Shown here: positions 55,510 through 63,967 of the stretch, in pieces
Position numbering within the stretch: the stretch's first letter is position 1
Layout: every line of letters starts with the position of its first letter
Assembly (NCBI RefSeq): GCF_000826145.2
Contig: NZ_LN651337.1
Span: 685,774-749,773, forward strand
DNA from: Sporosarcina koreensis
GTDB lineage: Bacteria; Bacillota; Bacilli; Bacillales_A; Planococcaceae
Reading direction: 5' to 3'
DNA length: 64,000 bases
Made by a program: the position numbers and the translations under genes
Notes under the pieces: model-generated
The model's database searches: none
Seen by the model: only the letters and a program-made list of their open reading frames with translations
What the model was told of the DNA's origin: nothing

Positions 55510-56316
55510 TCAATCTGCCTGTTCCTCCGTTTGCAGAAGGTTTGCCGCCTCGGCGATCACGGCGATCGTCCTGTTGAGTTCGTCTTCCGTATTGCCGATG
55601 CCGCCCAGCTCGATCAGGATGAAGCCAGGATGAAGATCCTGATTGTATTTCCCATCGACCCCCGGTCCGCCTTTCAGCAGGATGTTGCGCGTGATTCCGG
55701 GGACGATCGCTTCCATCTGAGCGGCCAGATCCTTTGCTGCCCGGTAATTCTTCTTATACTGGGGATGTTCCTGACCGACGACCATTGCAATCTTTGCATA
55801 GCGGTTCTCCTCGTATTCCACGGTTGTCTTCCCTGCGGGCACAGAATCCCTATGGATGTCGAACACAAAATCATATTCTTTGCCTGCCAGTGCTTTTTCC
55901 AGATACGGACGTATTGCTTTGTATGATCGGTGATAAGGGATTTTCTGTTTGACCATCTCTTTTTGGATGTCGACAGGCAGGATATCCGCTTCCGCACCCA
56001 TGGCATCCAGCTGAAGACGGAGCGTTTCACCGAACTTGGTGATGTTTTCTGTTTTATGGGAAACGGCCACTTTCCCATCTGCAGCCTTGGTGATCGGTTC
56101 ATACGCTTCCTCCGAATGGGTGAAGTGGAGGAGGATCTTTTTCCGGTCTGCAGCTTTCGGCGGTTCAAGTACATTCGATGCATAGACGATGTACGCTTTC
56201 TGTTTCAATGCGGCAGGCGCGCTGCCCGGCTGTTTGGCGGGAATCAGCTGGAGCAGGATCGGGAACAGAAAAAGTGCTAATACGGCAAAAGTCCAGATAT
56301 ACAGTGTTTTTTTCAA
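55510..56316 (-). CDS. spoIIP: SpoIIP, sporulation amidase/endopeptidase (short form)
   Basis: 268 residues from TTG 56316. One N-terminal transmembrane helix (about 6-26) then, almost directly, the amidase domain: LLHFTHSEEAYEP (zinc His and Glu, about 63), FDIHRDSVP (about 151) and LIELGGIGNTEDE (about 234). B. subtilis SpoIIP is about 400 residues; the roughly 130-residue region between anchor and amidase is missing here, but catalytic residues are complete. With SpoIID and SpoIIM it thins septal peptidoglycan for engulfment. The SD GGGGGG touches an 11-bp hairpin. It lies after gpr; yqxA, which follows in B. subtilis, is absent. Confidence 0.9.
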   Translation of the reverse strand: MKKTLYIWTFAVLALFLFPILLQLIPAKQPGSAPAALKQKAYIVYASNVLEPPKAADRKKILLHFTHSEEAYEPITKAADGKVAVSHKTENITKFGETLRLQLDAMGAEADILPVDIQKEMVKQKIPYHRSYKAIRPYLEKALAGKEYDFVFDIHRDSVPAGKTTVEYEENRYAKIAMVVGQEHPQYKKNYRAAKDLAAQMEAIVPGITRNILLKGGPGVDGKYNQDLHPGFILIELGGIGNTEDELNRTIAVIAEAANLLQTEEQAD

Positions 56317-56327
56317 GAGTCATCCCC

Positions 56328-56357
56328 CCGTCTCCGGCTACTATATGCCGGAGACGG
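56328..56357 (-). promoter_or_regulatory. hairpin at the spoIIP SD with a CATATAGT loop
   Basis: Minus strand CCGTCTCCGGC/GCCGGAGACGG, perfect 11-bp stem, loop ATATAGTA. Two bases of the SD (GGGGGG) belong to the 3' arm. CATATAGT across the stem-loop junction matches the SigE -10 pattern at six of eight positions; no good -35. No T-run, so not a clear terminator. Confidence 0.5.
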
Positions 56358-56361
56358 CGAT

Positions 56362-57405
56362 TCAAGAACTTTTCTTGAACGAATGGATCCAGGAAGCAAG
56401 TGCCGAACTGAGTGCAGATGCATACAGCTGCACCCATCCGTCGATCTCCTTCGGGGAGATAAACGTCTTCAGCTGGTGATTCGACAGAACCTCTTCGAAC
56501 AGCTGGACGCGTTCCTCGTGCGGCCATGATGCCCAGTCACCGAATATCGGAATCAGGGTCTTCCGGTCGGCACCCTTATTCTCATTGTGCAGCCAGGGAG
56601 CTACGGACAGCTTGGCGGACGGTTTGCTCTCTTCCTCTATTTTAGCTGCCATGTAGCCGAATAATGTATCGATCGCATCCGCGATGAGTACAGGCCCATC
56701 GACGACTGTCGGGATACCGATTGCAATTACAGGCACACCGAGCGTTTCCTGCGATACTTCCTTCCGGCTGTTGCCGACACCCGAACCCGGATGGATGCCT
56801 GTATCAGTGATCTGGATGGTCCGGCAAAGCCGGCCGCTGTCACGGGCGGCAAGTGCATCGATAACCACCAGCAGATCCGGGCGGATAACGTCTGCAATCC
56901 CTTTGATGAAATCCGCTGTCTCCAGCCCAGTCTGTATCGTGACACCCGGTGCGTACAGGTAGATTTCCGCGCCGGTTTCCTGGTAGTAATCCGGTACAAT
57001 CGGCTGCAGGCGCTCCATCGTCAGCGGTCCGACTGCGTCAGGTGTCACATCCCGATTTCCGAGACCGACGAACAGCAGCTTGCTGTCGTCTTTCAATGCA
57101 AGCGGCTCTGTCAGACTCTTCAGCTGGCGCACCATCTCTTTCGTGAGCTTCGCCAGTCCGCTCTTGTCATCGGCATGCAGCAGCGGATCTGTCAGGGTGA
57201 TATAGGTCCCTTCCTTTTTCCCGATCCGCTCTTCGCCCTTCTTGTCGATCCGCACTGTTGTCACAAGCATCCTGCCTTTTTTGTCTTCTCGGAACTCGAC
57301 GCCCCGTGAGTTATCCAGCGTCTCTTTTTCATCTTCAGTTCTATGTCTCACCATCTCTTCGCTTTCGACAACCAGATCCGTACGGTAAAAGTCATGGCTC
57401 TCCAT
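56362..57405 (-). CDS. gpr: GPR germination protease
   Basis: 347 residues from ATG 57405 (SD GAGGTG). Spore protease that cuts small acid-soluble proteins (SASPs) at germination. Made as a zymogen: propeptide region near residues 1-15 with YRTDLVVE. Conserved pieces are VGLGNRDVTPDAVGP (about 116), the DALAARD stretch (about 190) and IHPGSGVGN (about 214). Family length is normal. Presence supports a spore-forming lifestyle. No convincing SigF/SigG promoter could be assigned upstream. Confidence 0.95.
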   Translation of the reverse strand: MESHDFYRTDLVVESEEMVRHRTEDEKETLDNSRGVEFREDKKGRMLVTTVRIDKKGEERIGKKEGTYITLTDPLLHADDKSGLAKLTKEMVRQLKSLTEPLALKDDSKLLFVGLGNRDVTPDAVGPLTMERLQPIVPDYYQETGAEIYLYAPGVTIQTGLETADFIKGIADVIRPDLLVVIDALAARDSGRLCRTIQITDTGIHPGSGVGNSRKEVSQETLGVPVIAIGIPTVVDGPVLIADAIDTLFGYMAAKIEEESKPSAKLSVAPWLHNENKGADRKTLIPIFGDWASWPHEERVQLFEEVLSNHQLKTFISPKEIDGWVQLYASALSSALASWIHSFKKSS

Positions 57406-57493
57406 ATTCATCACCTCATTGTCCATTCTGGACGCGGGACAGTTTTTTTATGCTCTCTCATTTTGTTCAAACATATGCCCTATACTTTTCTTG

Positions 57494-57522
57494 TTGCATA
57501 AACGGCGTCAATTTGATAAGAT
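57494..57522 (+). promoter_or_regulatory. possible promoter of rpsT
   Basis: TTGCAT-17-TAAGAT, three of six and four of six matches. The leader to the start is about 65 bases, AT-rich. Confidence 0.4.
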
Positions 57523-57595
57523 TACTTTTGTTATAAAGAGATATCCGAGAAATAATGGAAACACTCTTCTTACCTGATTTTTGGAGGTGAATGAA

Positions 57596-57847
57596 ATGCC
57601 AAACATTAAAGGTGCCATCAAACGCGTAAAGCAAAGCAACGCTGCGAATGAGCAGAACTCAAGCACAAAAGCTGCAATGCGCTCTGCAGTTCGGAGAGCA
57701 GATGCTGCGATCAGCAGCAACGCTGACAACGCTGAGGAACTTAAGCGCGCTGCGATCAAACAATTGGACACTGCTGCCGGTAAAGGCCTTATCCATAAAA
57801 ACACAGCTGCTCGTCAAAAAGCACGCCTTACAAAAAAAGCTTTGTAA
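57596..57847 (+). CDS. rpsT: ribosomal protein bS20
   Basis: 83 residues, 16S-binding helical protein. Starts MPNIKGAIKRVKQSN and ends in KNTAARQKARLTKKAL. ATG 57596 with GGAGGTG upstream. Monocistronic and divergent from gpr. Shares its terminator with holA. Confidence 0.96.
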   Translation: MPNIKGAIKRVKQSNAANEQNSSTKAAMRSAVRRADAAISSNADNAEELKRAAIKQLDTAAGKGLIHKNTAARQKARLTKKAL

Positions 57848-57850
57848 TGG

Positions 57851-57884
57851 TAAAAGCTGTCCGTCAATGACGGGCAGCTTTTTT
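57851..57884. terminator. bidirectional terminator between rpsT and holA
   Basis: AAAAGCTGtCCGTCA pairs with TGACGGgCAGCTTTTTT (one G-U or mismatch position), with T-run on the plus strand and A-run before. It lies three bases from the holA stop. Confidence 0.8.
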
Positions 57885-57886
57885 CG

Positions 57887-58897
57887 TTATAACGGTTCCA
57901 TGAAGAACAGTTCCAATACGCGTTCGCGGCTGACGGACGTCGTTTTCAGTTTGAGGTCGACAGCCGCCAGACGGTCGAGCACTTGGAGCAGCCGGTGTTC
58001 CGGCGGCATCGAACGGCTCGTCATGACCAGCTTGACCCTGTAGGGGTGCACATTGAGCATACTTGCAATCTGCTGCTGATGATACCCTTTTTTCTTGAGC
58101 GTGCCGACGTGGAGCATGAGACGTACCTGTCCCGCGATCAGCGACGTCATCGCGATCGGTTCTTCCCCATTCCGCAGCAGATCATGGTAGACCGCCAACG
58201 TCTTCGGACGGCTGCCTGAAATGTAAGCATCCGTCAGACGGAAAATTTCCGTTTCCGACGACCGGGGAACAAGAAGATCGATGACCTCTTCCGTGATTTC
58301 TTTTCCTTCATCCAGATAGGAAGCGATTTTTTCAAGTTCCTTCGACAGCTGCATCATATTTTCCCCTGCCGTTCCGATCAGATAATCAGCCGTCTGCCGG
58401 TCGATGCTGCGATGCAGCGAACCGGCCTGATGCTGCACCCACACTGTCAGATCACTTCCCGATAACTTATTCGCTTCCACGACCACCGCGTGTTTCTGCA
58501 TGAGCTTCGTGATCTTTTTGCGGGAATCCAGCTTTTCGTAAGGCGCAGTGAAGATGACGGTCGCTGTAGGCGACGGATGTTCCAGCCATAACGCCAGCCT
58601 GTCCAGCGGATGATCGATCTTCTCTTTCCCTTTGTCTTTGGCCTTCAGGAATGACGCATTTTTCGCGACGATCACTTTACGGTCGCCGAAAAATGGCAGC
58701 GTATCCGCCTCCTCGATGACGAGGCCGGCAGACTGCTCTTCCAAATCGATATAGGTGACATCCTCCTCCGTGATCCCTTCCAGTCCGCTGATGATTTTGT
58801 CCACCGTCTGCTGCAGCAGATAGTGCTCGCTGCCCGTCAGCAGATAGACTGCCTGTCCGGCATTCTTCTCGATTTCTTTCCATGCCGCTGTTACCAT
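57887..58897 (-). CDS. holA: DNA polymerase III delta subunit
   Basis: 336 residues, clamp-loader subunit that opens the beta clamp. N-terminal AAA-like domains (GSEHYLLQQTVDKI; PFFGDRKVIVAKNASFL), middle region QLSKELEKIASYL and C-terminal collar domain with HPYRVKLV. It lies by yqzM and comEC as B. subtilis yqeN. Confidence 0.92.
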   Translation of the reverse strand: MVTAAWKEIEKNAGQAVYLLTGSEHYLLQQTVDKIISGLEGITEEDVTYIDLEEQSAGLVIEEADTLPFFGDRKVIVAKNASFLKAKDKGKEKIDHPLDRLALWLEHPSPTATVIFTAPYEKLDSRKKITKLMQKHAVVVEANKLSGSDLTVWVQHQAGSLHRSIDRQTADYLIGTAGENMMQLSKELEKIASYLDEGKEITEEVIDLLVPRSSETEIFRLTDAYISGSRPKTLAVYHDLLRNGEEPIAMTSLIAGQVRLMLHVGTLKKKGYHQQQIASMLNVHPYRVKLVMTSRSMPPEHRLLQVLDRLAAVDLKLKTTSVSRERVLELFFMEPL

Positions 58898-59051
58898 GGA
58901 ACCTCACCTCACTCTGTCATCCATTATACCTCAACTCCGCTGCTGATGAAGAAATTGTGACAAATCGGAACACGATTGTCATATATCCGTTTTCCTGTGG
59001 ATTTTTGCGGACGGTTGCTCTATACTTGAAGTTGAATCAGGAGGTGTAGCA

Positions 59052-59186
59052 ATGAACGAATTCGAAAAGGACGTTCAGTCCAAACGTAATGATCTTCTTG
59101 ACTCAGGTGTCGGCTTCATCGTATCTTTCGTAGGTTTCTCTTTAATTTGGGTAATTGCTACGATTGTCGAAGTCGCTGCGCGCTGA
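59052..59186 (+). CDS. yqzM: YqzM family small membrane protein
   Basis: 44 residues with one transmembrane helix (about 20-40). The start MNEFEKDVQSKRNDLLDSG and following VGFIVSF match the YqzM family, unknown function, which sits between comEC and holA in B. subtilis. SD CAGGAGGTG nine bases before the ATG. A TATACT about 30 bp upstream has only a weak -35. Confidence 0.85.
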   Translation: MNEFEKDVQSKRNDLLDSGVGFIVSFVGFSLIWVIATIVEVAAR

Positions 59187-59204
59187 TCAGACAATAGCAG
59201 TATG

Positions 59205-59243
59205 AAAAGGAAGACCCCGTCAGCCGGGGTCTTCCTTTTTTTT
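59205..59243. terminator. bidirectional terminator between yqzM and comEC
   Basis: AAAAGGAAGACCCC/GGGGTCTTCCTTTTTTT; the right arm is within comEC's last codons. Confidence 0.9.
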
Positions 59244-61499
59244 CCTGGTCAATCGGATATCGAGCTGCCCGTCCCGGACCGATATGCCGACAGTCCCATG
59301 GTCGGCCGTTACGAAGTATGGAATCTGCTGCTCGTCCAGCCGAGCGGTCACATTCGGATGCGGATGGCCGTACCGGTTGTTCCGGCCGGCTGAAATGACT
59401 GCGAGCCGCGGCTGGAGGAATTCCAGGAACTCCGCGGTTGTCGATGTATCACTCCCGTGGTGCCCCGCCTTCAGGACGACACCCCTCCAGTCCATATGGC
59501 CATAGCTGCGGATGATCCTATGTTCCCCATCAGTCTCCAGGTCTCCGGTGAACAAGAATCTATGCGTTCCCGTTTCCATCAGCAATACAAGGGAACTGTC
59601 ATTATGCGTGTACTGATCATCGAACGGCGACAAGTAGGTGAACCGGATGTCTCCGGCGTGCCAGGCATCTCCGGACTGCCTGCTGAGCAGCTCCGTCCGG
59701 CGGCGTTCCGCTTCAGCAGCAACCGGGATCATCTGCTCTTCCTGGAGACTGCCGGCAGGCGCATGGACTGCCGCTGTTCTTATGTCCCGCAGCACTTCAT
59801 CCGCCGCCTCCATATGATCCAGATGCGCATGTGTGATGACCAGCGTATCGATCCGGCTGATCCCTCTGCCTTTCAGGAACGGGACGACAAGCTGGCTGCC
59901 GATCTGGAACGGCTTCTCGGGAGTCCGCCAATCGGGGTCACCGTACGGAACATTCCCTCCCGTATCGATGACATACACCGCTTTGCGGTGCGGCAGCTCG
60001 ATGACGATGCTGTCCCCCTGCCCGACATCCAGGTACGTGACATGCAGTGCAGGATCGAGGTATGGTTTCAGATGGAACAGCAGCATGGGTGCAGCCAGGA
60101 TCACTATCCCGCTGGATATGCGTCCGGTCCTTTCAATTTTGACGAACCCCAGCATGACAGCCAGCACCATCAGGCCGATCCACCCGCCTGACGGCTGTCC
60201 GGCCGTCCACATCTGGTATGGCAGATCTGCCAGCCAGGCAGTGCAGACGGTGAGCAGGGACCTGAGCGGTTCATAGAGCGCAAACAGAGGGAGCGCTGCT
60301 GTACCGGATACAAGTGAAACGGCAAGCAGGACGATATTTGCGGGCAGGATGATGACAGAGTAAAGCGGTACATACACCAAGTTGACCACAAATGATGACA
60401 GCGACAGCTCATAGAAATGGTACAGCAGGATCGGGGCAAGAGCCGTCTGCGTGATCGCTGTGACACTTGCGGATAAACCGAGGGCGGATGTGCGGCTTTT
60501 GAGGAACCGGGCGGAATAGATCAGTGAAAAGGCTGCCCCATAGGACAGCTGGAAACCCGGCTGGAAGAGGATATACGGTTTCAGCAGGAGGAAACCGAGC
60601 GCACTGAGCGCAAGCGCATCATCCATCGGCAGGCGGATCTTCCCTGTCAGCGTCAGCAGTATGAGCATCGTCACTGTCACGGCACGCCACACGGACGGCG
60701 CGCCTCCTGCCAAAAGTGCATAGCAGGGCAGCAGTACGAGCAGCAGTGAGTCGACTGTTTCAATACGGATAAGCAGGCGCTTTGCCGCTGTCCGGAAAAG
60801 GATCGTGAGGAGTCCGACATGAAGACCGGATATCGCAAACAGGTGAGTGATGCCGAGCGTCCGGTACTGTGCCGATACTTCCTCGTCCATGCTGCTCCGG
60901 TCGCCGATCAGGAGAGCCTCCGCCTCCGTCCTGAGCGATTCAGGAAAAACCTTCCGGATATGCTGTTTCAGTTTCTGCCGCTGCGCATGCAGCCGTGCCA
61001 GTCGGCGTGTATCCCGTTGCCCTGCGATCTTAAGGCTGTCCGCCTTGTACAGCAGGGCGGCGCCATTCATGCGCAAATAGGATGCCATGTCGAAAGCATA
61101 CTGATGTGCCGGAGCCTCAGGCGGTTCCGCTGAACCGGTCACCGTGATGGCCCTTCCGGCCAAGACATAGTTTTGGAGTATCTGTTTTTCCTGTTCATCC
61201 GAAATCGTATACAGCACATAATAGACGATGCCATCCGTTGTTTCAGCGAAACCTTTCAGTCTTGCGCCGTCGATTTTCACTTGTTCTTTGAAGCGCATGA
61301 TCTCCCTTCCGGTTTCCGCCGCGCCGGAATTGCTGGAAGCACTGCTTACTGATGAATGGTTGTGGAAAAAAGTGAAGGATAGAAACACAAAAAACCCGAA
61401 CAGCAGGACCGCTGGAAAATCTTTTCTGTGTTTCATGAGAAGGGGGATGAGGGGAAGCTGCAGCCACAGCAGTTCAGCTGAGCCGTACGCAGCAAACAC
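59220..61499 (-). CDS. comEC: ComEC/Rec2 DNA-uptake channel
   Basis: About 759 residues. Membrane channel for transforming single-stranded DNA: an N-terminal OB-like extracellular domain (about 50-170), the competence domain with about eight helices (about 215-470) including HLFAISGLHVGLL (about 223), and a C-terminal metallo-beta-lactamase domain with YLDVGQGDS (about 502), THAHLDHME (about 562) and KAGHHGSDTS. The N-terminus is uncertain: the GTG at 61499 lies inside what looks like the first helix, which the same frame continues upstream (RYIYYTISAAVSVF) into the end of comEB; no standard start with SD is seen there. Confidence 0.9.
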   Translation of the reverse strand: MFAAYGSAELLWLQLPLIPLLMKHRKDFPAVLLFGFFVFLSFTFFHNHSSVSSASSNSGAAETGREIMRFKEQVKIDGARLKGFAETTDGIVYYVLYTISDEQEKQILQNYVLAGRAITVTGSAEPPEAPAHQYAFDMASYLRMNGAALLYKADSLKIAGQRDTRRLARLHAQRQKLKQHIRKVFPESLRTEAEALLIGDRSSMDEEVSAQYRTLGITHLFAISGLHVGLLTILFRTAAKRLLIRIETVDSLLLVLLPCYALLAGGAPSVWRAVTVTMLILLTLTGKIRLPMDDALALSALGFLLLKPYILFQPGFQLSYGAAFSLIYSARFLKSRTSALGLSASVTAITQTALAPILLYHFYELSLSSFVVNLVYVPLYSVIILPANIVLLAVSLVSGTAALPLFALYEPLRSLLTVCTAWLADLPYQMWTAGQPSGGWIGLMVLAVMLGFVKIERTGRISSGIVILAAPMLLFHLKPYLDPALHVTYLDVGQGDSIVIELPHRKAVYVIDTGGNVPYGDPDWRTPEKPFQIGSQLVVPFLKGRGISRIDTLVITHAHLDHMEAADEVLRDIRTAAVHAPAGSLQEEQMIPVAAEAERRRTELLSRQSGDAWHAGDIRFTYLSPFDDQYTHNDSSLVLLMETGTHRFLFTGDLETDGEHRIIRSYGHMDWRGVVLKAGHHGSDTSTTAEFLEFLQPRLAVISAGRNNRYGHPHPNVTARLDEQQIPYFVTADHGTVGISVRDGQLDIRLTRKKKEDPG

Positions 61500-61546
61500 T
61501 GATACGGCAGCTGAAATCGTGTAATAGATATAACGGGAAGGACGGA

Positions 61547-62110
61547 TCAGCCGCCAAATAACGATTGGGCTTTCTCAGTGAAACGTCTCAGGTCGTTTTC
61601 CGGGATGCCCGCCTGCTCCATTGTCATGAGCATTTCTTCGAACAGCTCCTGTTTCGGTGCTCTTTCAAAATCCAGACTTCCTGCGTCGAATGGTATCCGA
61701 TGCACATCGATCCCTGCGTGGCGGAACAGTTCGATCGCATACTCATTGTTCCGGTAATCCTGGCCAAAGAACACTTTTGAAATACCGGCCTGGATGATGG
61801 CTTTGGAGCATTGCAGACACGGGAAATGTGTCACATACAGCGTGGAGCCCGCCGCCGGGATCCCGAACTTCCCGCATTGCAGTAGGGCATTCATCTCTGC
61901 ATGGATTGTTCGGATGCAATGATTATCGACAACGTAGCAGCCTTGGTCGATGCAATGATCTCCGCCGGACACAGATCCGTTATAACCGCCTGCGATGATC
62001 CGGTTGTCACGTACGATGACTGCGCCGACTGCGAGTCTCGTGCAGGTGCTCCGGACGGCAAGCAGACTGCACTGCGCCATGAAAAACTGTTCCCAGGTGA
62101 TTCGGTCCAT
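61547..62110 (-). CDS. comEB: ComEB, dCMP deaminase-like protein
   Basis: 187 residues. Deaminase zinc site: HAEMNALL (about 70) and PCLQCSKAI (about 98). It converts dCMP to dUMP in the classic enzyme; ComEB of B. subtilis is not needed for DNA uptake itself, but it lies in the comE operon and helps localise competence proteins. Its C-terminus reads EKAQSLFGG, next to comEC. SD GAGAAGGGAG. Confidence 0.92.
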   Translation of the reverse strand: MDRITWEQFFMAQCSLLAVRSTCTRLAVGAVIVRDNRIIAGGYNGSVSGGDHCIDQGCYVVDNHCIRTIHAEMNALLQCGKFGIPAAGSTLYVTHFPCLQCSKAIIQAGISKVFFGQDYRNNEYAIELFRHAGIDVHRIPFDAGSLDFERAPKQELFEEMLMTMEQAGIPENDLRRFTEKAQSLFGG

Positions 62111-62140
62111 GCTTCCATCTCCCTTCTCTATTGGAATGGT

Positions 62141-62812
62141 CTACTTCACCGTGATGGCATCCGCCAGTGCATCGAACGTCTTCTGCCCGATTCCTGAAAC
62201 TTTCATCAGGTCTTCCGCAGTCTGGAAAGTTCCGTTGTCGGTCCTGTAGGCGATGATGGCGGACGCTTTGGCAGGACCGATGCCGTTCAGCGTCATCAGC
62301 TCGGTTTCGTCCGCCGTGTTGATGTTGATGAGTGCAGAAGACCCGCTGCCCTGGTCCGTTTCCGATATGCCTGCAGATTCAAACACCGGCATCTCTTCAC
62401 CTTCTGCCGGAACATAGATCACCATCTGGTCGGCCAGCAGCTGTGCATGATTGAGCAGCCGGCTGTCCGCAGACTCTGCATAGCCGCCTGCTGCTGTGAT
62501 GGCATCGATGACCCGCTGGCCTTCTTCGAAGGTATAGACATTCGGGTGCAGGACAGCACCCTTGACATCCACCATCACAGGCGGAGGGACAAGGGGTTCT
62601 GCATCCTCCGCTGTTTCGGCGGGATCTTCCGGTCTGCCGTCTTCAGGCAGGGCAGCCTGGGGTGTGTTGAAATTATCATTTTGAGGGAGCAGCCCGGTAT
62701 CCGCCTGTCCTCGGGGAAAGAACAGGATTGCCGAAATCACCGCTGCTATCGCGAGAGGAGTGGTGACTTTCCGCCATTTTCCGAAAAGCAATTCAGAAAA
62801 CAGAGGCGTCAT
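62141..62812 (-). CDS. comEA: ComEA, membrane-bound DNA receptor
   Basis: 223 residues. One N-terminal transmembrane anchor (about 16-32), an acidic Pro-rich linker, an SLBB domain (about 73-130; VDVKGAVLHPNVYTF), then a C-terminal helix-hairpin-helix DNA-binding domain (about 155-220; ININTADETELMTLNGIG). It binds incoming double-stranded DNA and passes it to ComEC. First gene of comEA-EB-EC. comER, usually divergent from it, is absent. Confidence 0.93.
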   Translation of the reverse strand: MTPLFSELLFGKWRKVTTPLAIAAVISAILFFPRGQADTGLLPQNDNFNTPQAALPEDGRPEDPAETAEDAEPLVPPPVMVDVKGAVLHPNVYTFEEGQRVIDAITAAGGYAESADSRLLNHAQLLADQMVIYVPAEGEEMPVFESAGISETDQGSGSSALININTADETELMTLNGIGPAKASAIIAYRTDNGTFQTAEDLMKVSGIGQKTFDALADAITVK

Positions 62813-62885
62813 CCCTTTCTGTATAGCTTGGCTCGCCTTGACGAGCCCCCTCCACTATACCTCATTTCCCTATGAAGAGGAACCG

Positions 62886-63620
62886 CTATTTTCTCACTTG
62901 GAAAAAGACTCTTTCACTTTCCTCTTCCGGCGCTTCCTCTTCCCAATCCGCAAAGATGCGTTCGATTGAGAAGCCTGCTTTTTCAAGCAGCTCCGCGTAC
63001 GTCATGATTGGAAATGTCCTCTGATAATGGACTTCGTCGAAACGATCGTATCGTCCGTCATCTCCCTTGACGAAAAATGCAAGTTCCGAATGGACGGAGT
63101 GCATTTCCGCGCCGGGCTCGGTTTCCCATATGTATGAAATCCCGGGACTGTCATACGTGAAGGGGCCCTCCGGGAACAGGATGTCCGTCTTGAAGGTCGA
63201 GTGGACATCGAACAGCAGGGTCCCGCCGGGTTTCAAGGCTTTGTGGATCCCCTGGAACGTCCTGCTGACATCGTGCTCGCTTTCCAGGTAGTTCAGTGAA
63301 TCGATCGGAATGATCGCCGCGTCGAAATCCGTACCGGCATCCAGATCCTGCATCGCCTGATGGAGGAAGACTGCTGAAAGCCGCCTGTCTTCCAACCGTC
63401 TCCTGGCAATATCGAGCATTTCTTCGGACAGGTCGATCCCGGTTACATCCGCTCCGCGTTCTGCCAGCAGGACGGAGAGAATCCCAGTGCCGCAAGCGAC
63501 ATCCAGGATTTTCTTGTTACCAATAGGGCCCACTGCCGTTTCCAGAAGACTGATGTACGCTCCATAAGGGATGTCTGACATCAGTTCATCGTAGACGGAT
63601 GCAAATCGTGCATACATCAT
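62886..63620 (-). CDS. yqeM: class I SAM-dependent methyltransferase YqeM
   Basis: 244 residues from ATG 63620, overlapping the rsfS stop (ATGA). Rossmann fold: motif I ILDVACGTGILSVLLAERG (about 39), acidic loop VTGIDLSEEML, and DAAIIPIDSLNYL. Substrate unknown; YqeM family. The last codons lie near a TATAGT that may start comEA. Confidence 0.85.
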   Translation of the reverse strand: MMYARFASVYDELMSDIPYGAYISLLETAVGPIGNKKILDVACGTGILSVLLAERGADVTGIDLSEEMLDIARRRLEDRRLSAVFLHQAMQDLDAGTDFDAAIIPIDSLNYLESEHDVSRTFQGIHKALKPGGTLLFDVHSTFKTDILFPEGPFTYDSPGISYIWETEPGAEMHSVHSELAFFVKGDDGRYDRFDEVHYQRTFPIMTYAELLEKAGFSIERIFADWEEEAPEEESERVFFQVRK

Positions 63621-63967
63621 CGGGCAGAGTCTTCTGCCACTTCGATCGACGGGGCATCTCCCCATAGTTTTTCAAGGTTATAGAATCCGCGCTCATCCTT
63701 ATGGAAGACATGCGCAATAACGTCACCCAGGTCGACGAGAACCCATCTGCCGGCATCCATGCCCTCGATCCGTTTAACATCATGACCGCCTTCGGATGCT
63801 TTGTCCGCAATCTCGCGGGCGATCGCCTGTACTTGGCGCTCGGAATTCGCGTGGCAGATGACGAAGAAATCAGCCACAAGGGAGACACCTTCCATATTCA
63901 ATACGACAATATCTTCAGCCCGTTTATCATCCGCAGCTTTGAAAGTTGTTTCAAGTAGTGTTGGCAT
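63617..63967 (-). CDS. rsfS: RsfS ribosomal silencing factor (YqeL)
   Basis: 116 residues, Iojap family. It binds uL14 and prevents 50S/30S joining in stationary phase. Typical pieces are DIVVLNMEGVSLVADFFVI (shown by VVLNMEG and ADFFVI) and RWVLVDLGDVIAHVF (about 75). SD AAGGAAAG. Upstream genes (yqeK, nadD) would lie beyond the right edge of the window. Confidence 0.93.
   Translation of the reverse strand: MPTLLETTFKAADDKRAEDIVVLNMEGVSLVADFFVICHANSERQVQAIAREIADKASEGGHDVKRIEGMDAGRWVLVDLGDVIAHVFHKDERGFYNLEKLWGDAPSIEVAEDSAR

Noticed and set aside
57425-57540. SigF/SigG promoter for gpr
   Set aside because: Several partial matches (GTTTA, GCATA, GGGCATATG) but none with the right spacing on both elements.
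62886-62905. AAAATAGCGGTTC near comEA as a ComK half-box
   Set aside because: It lies over the yqeM stop codon and only half matches the A4-N5-T4 pattern.
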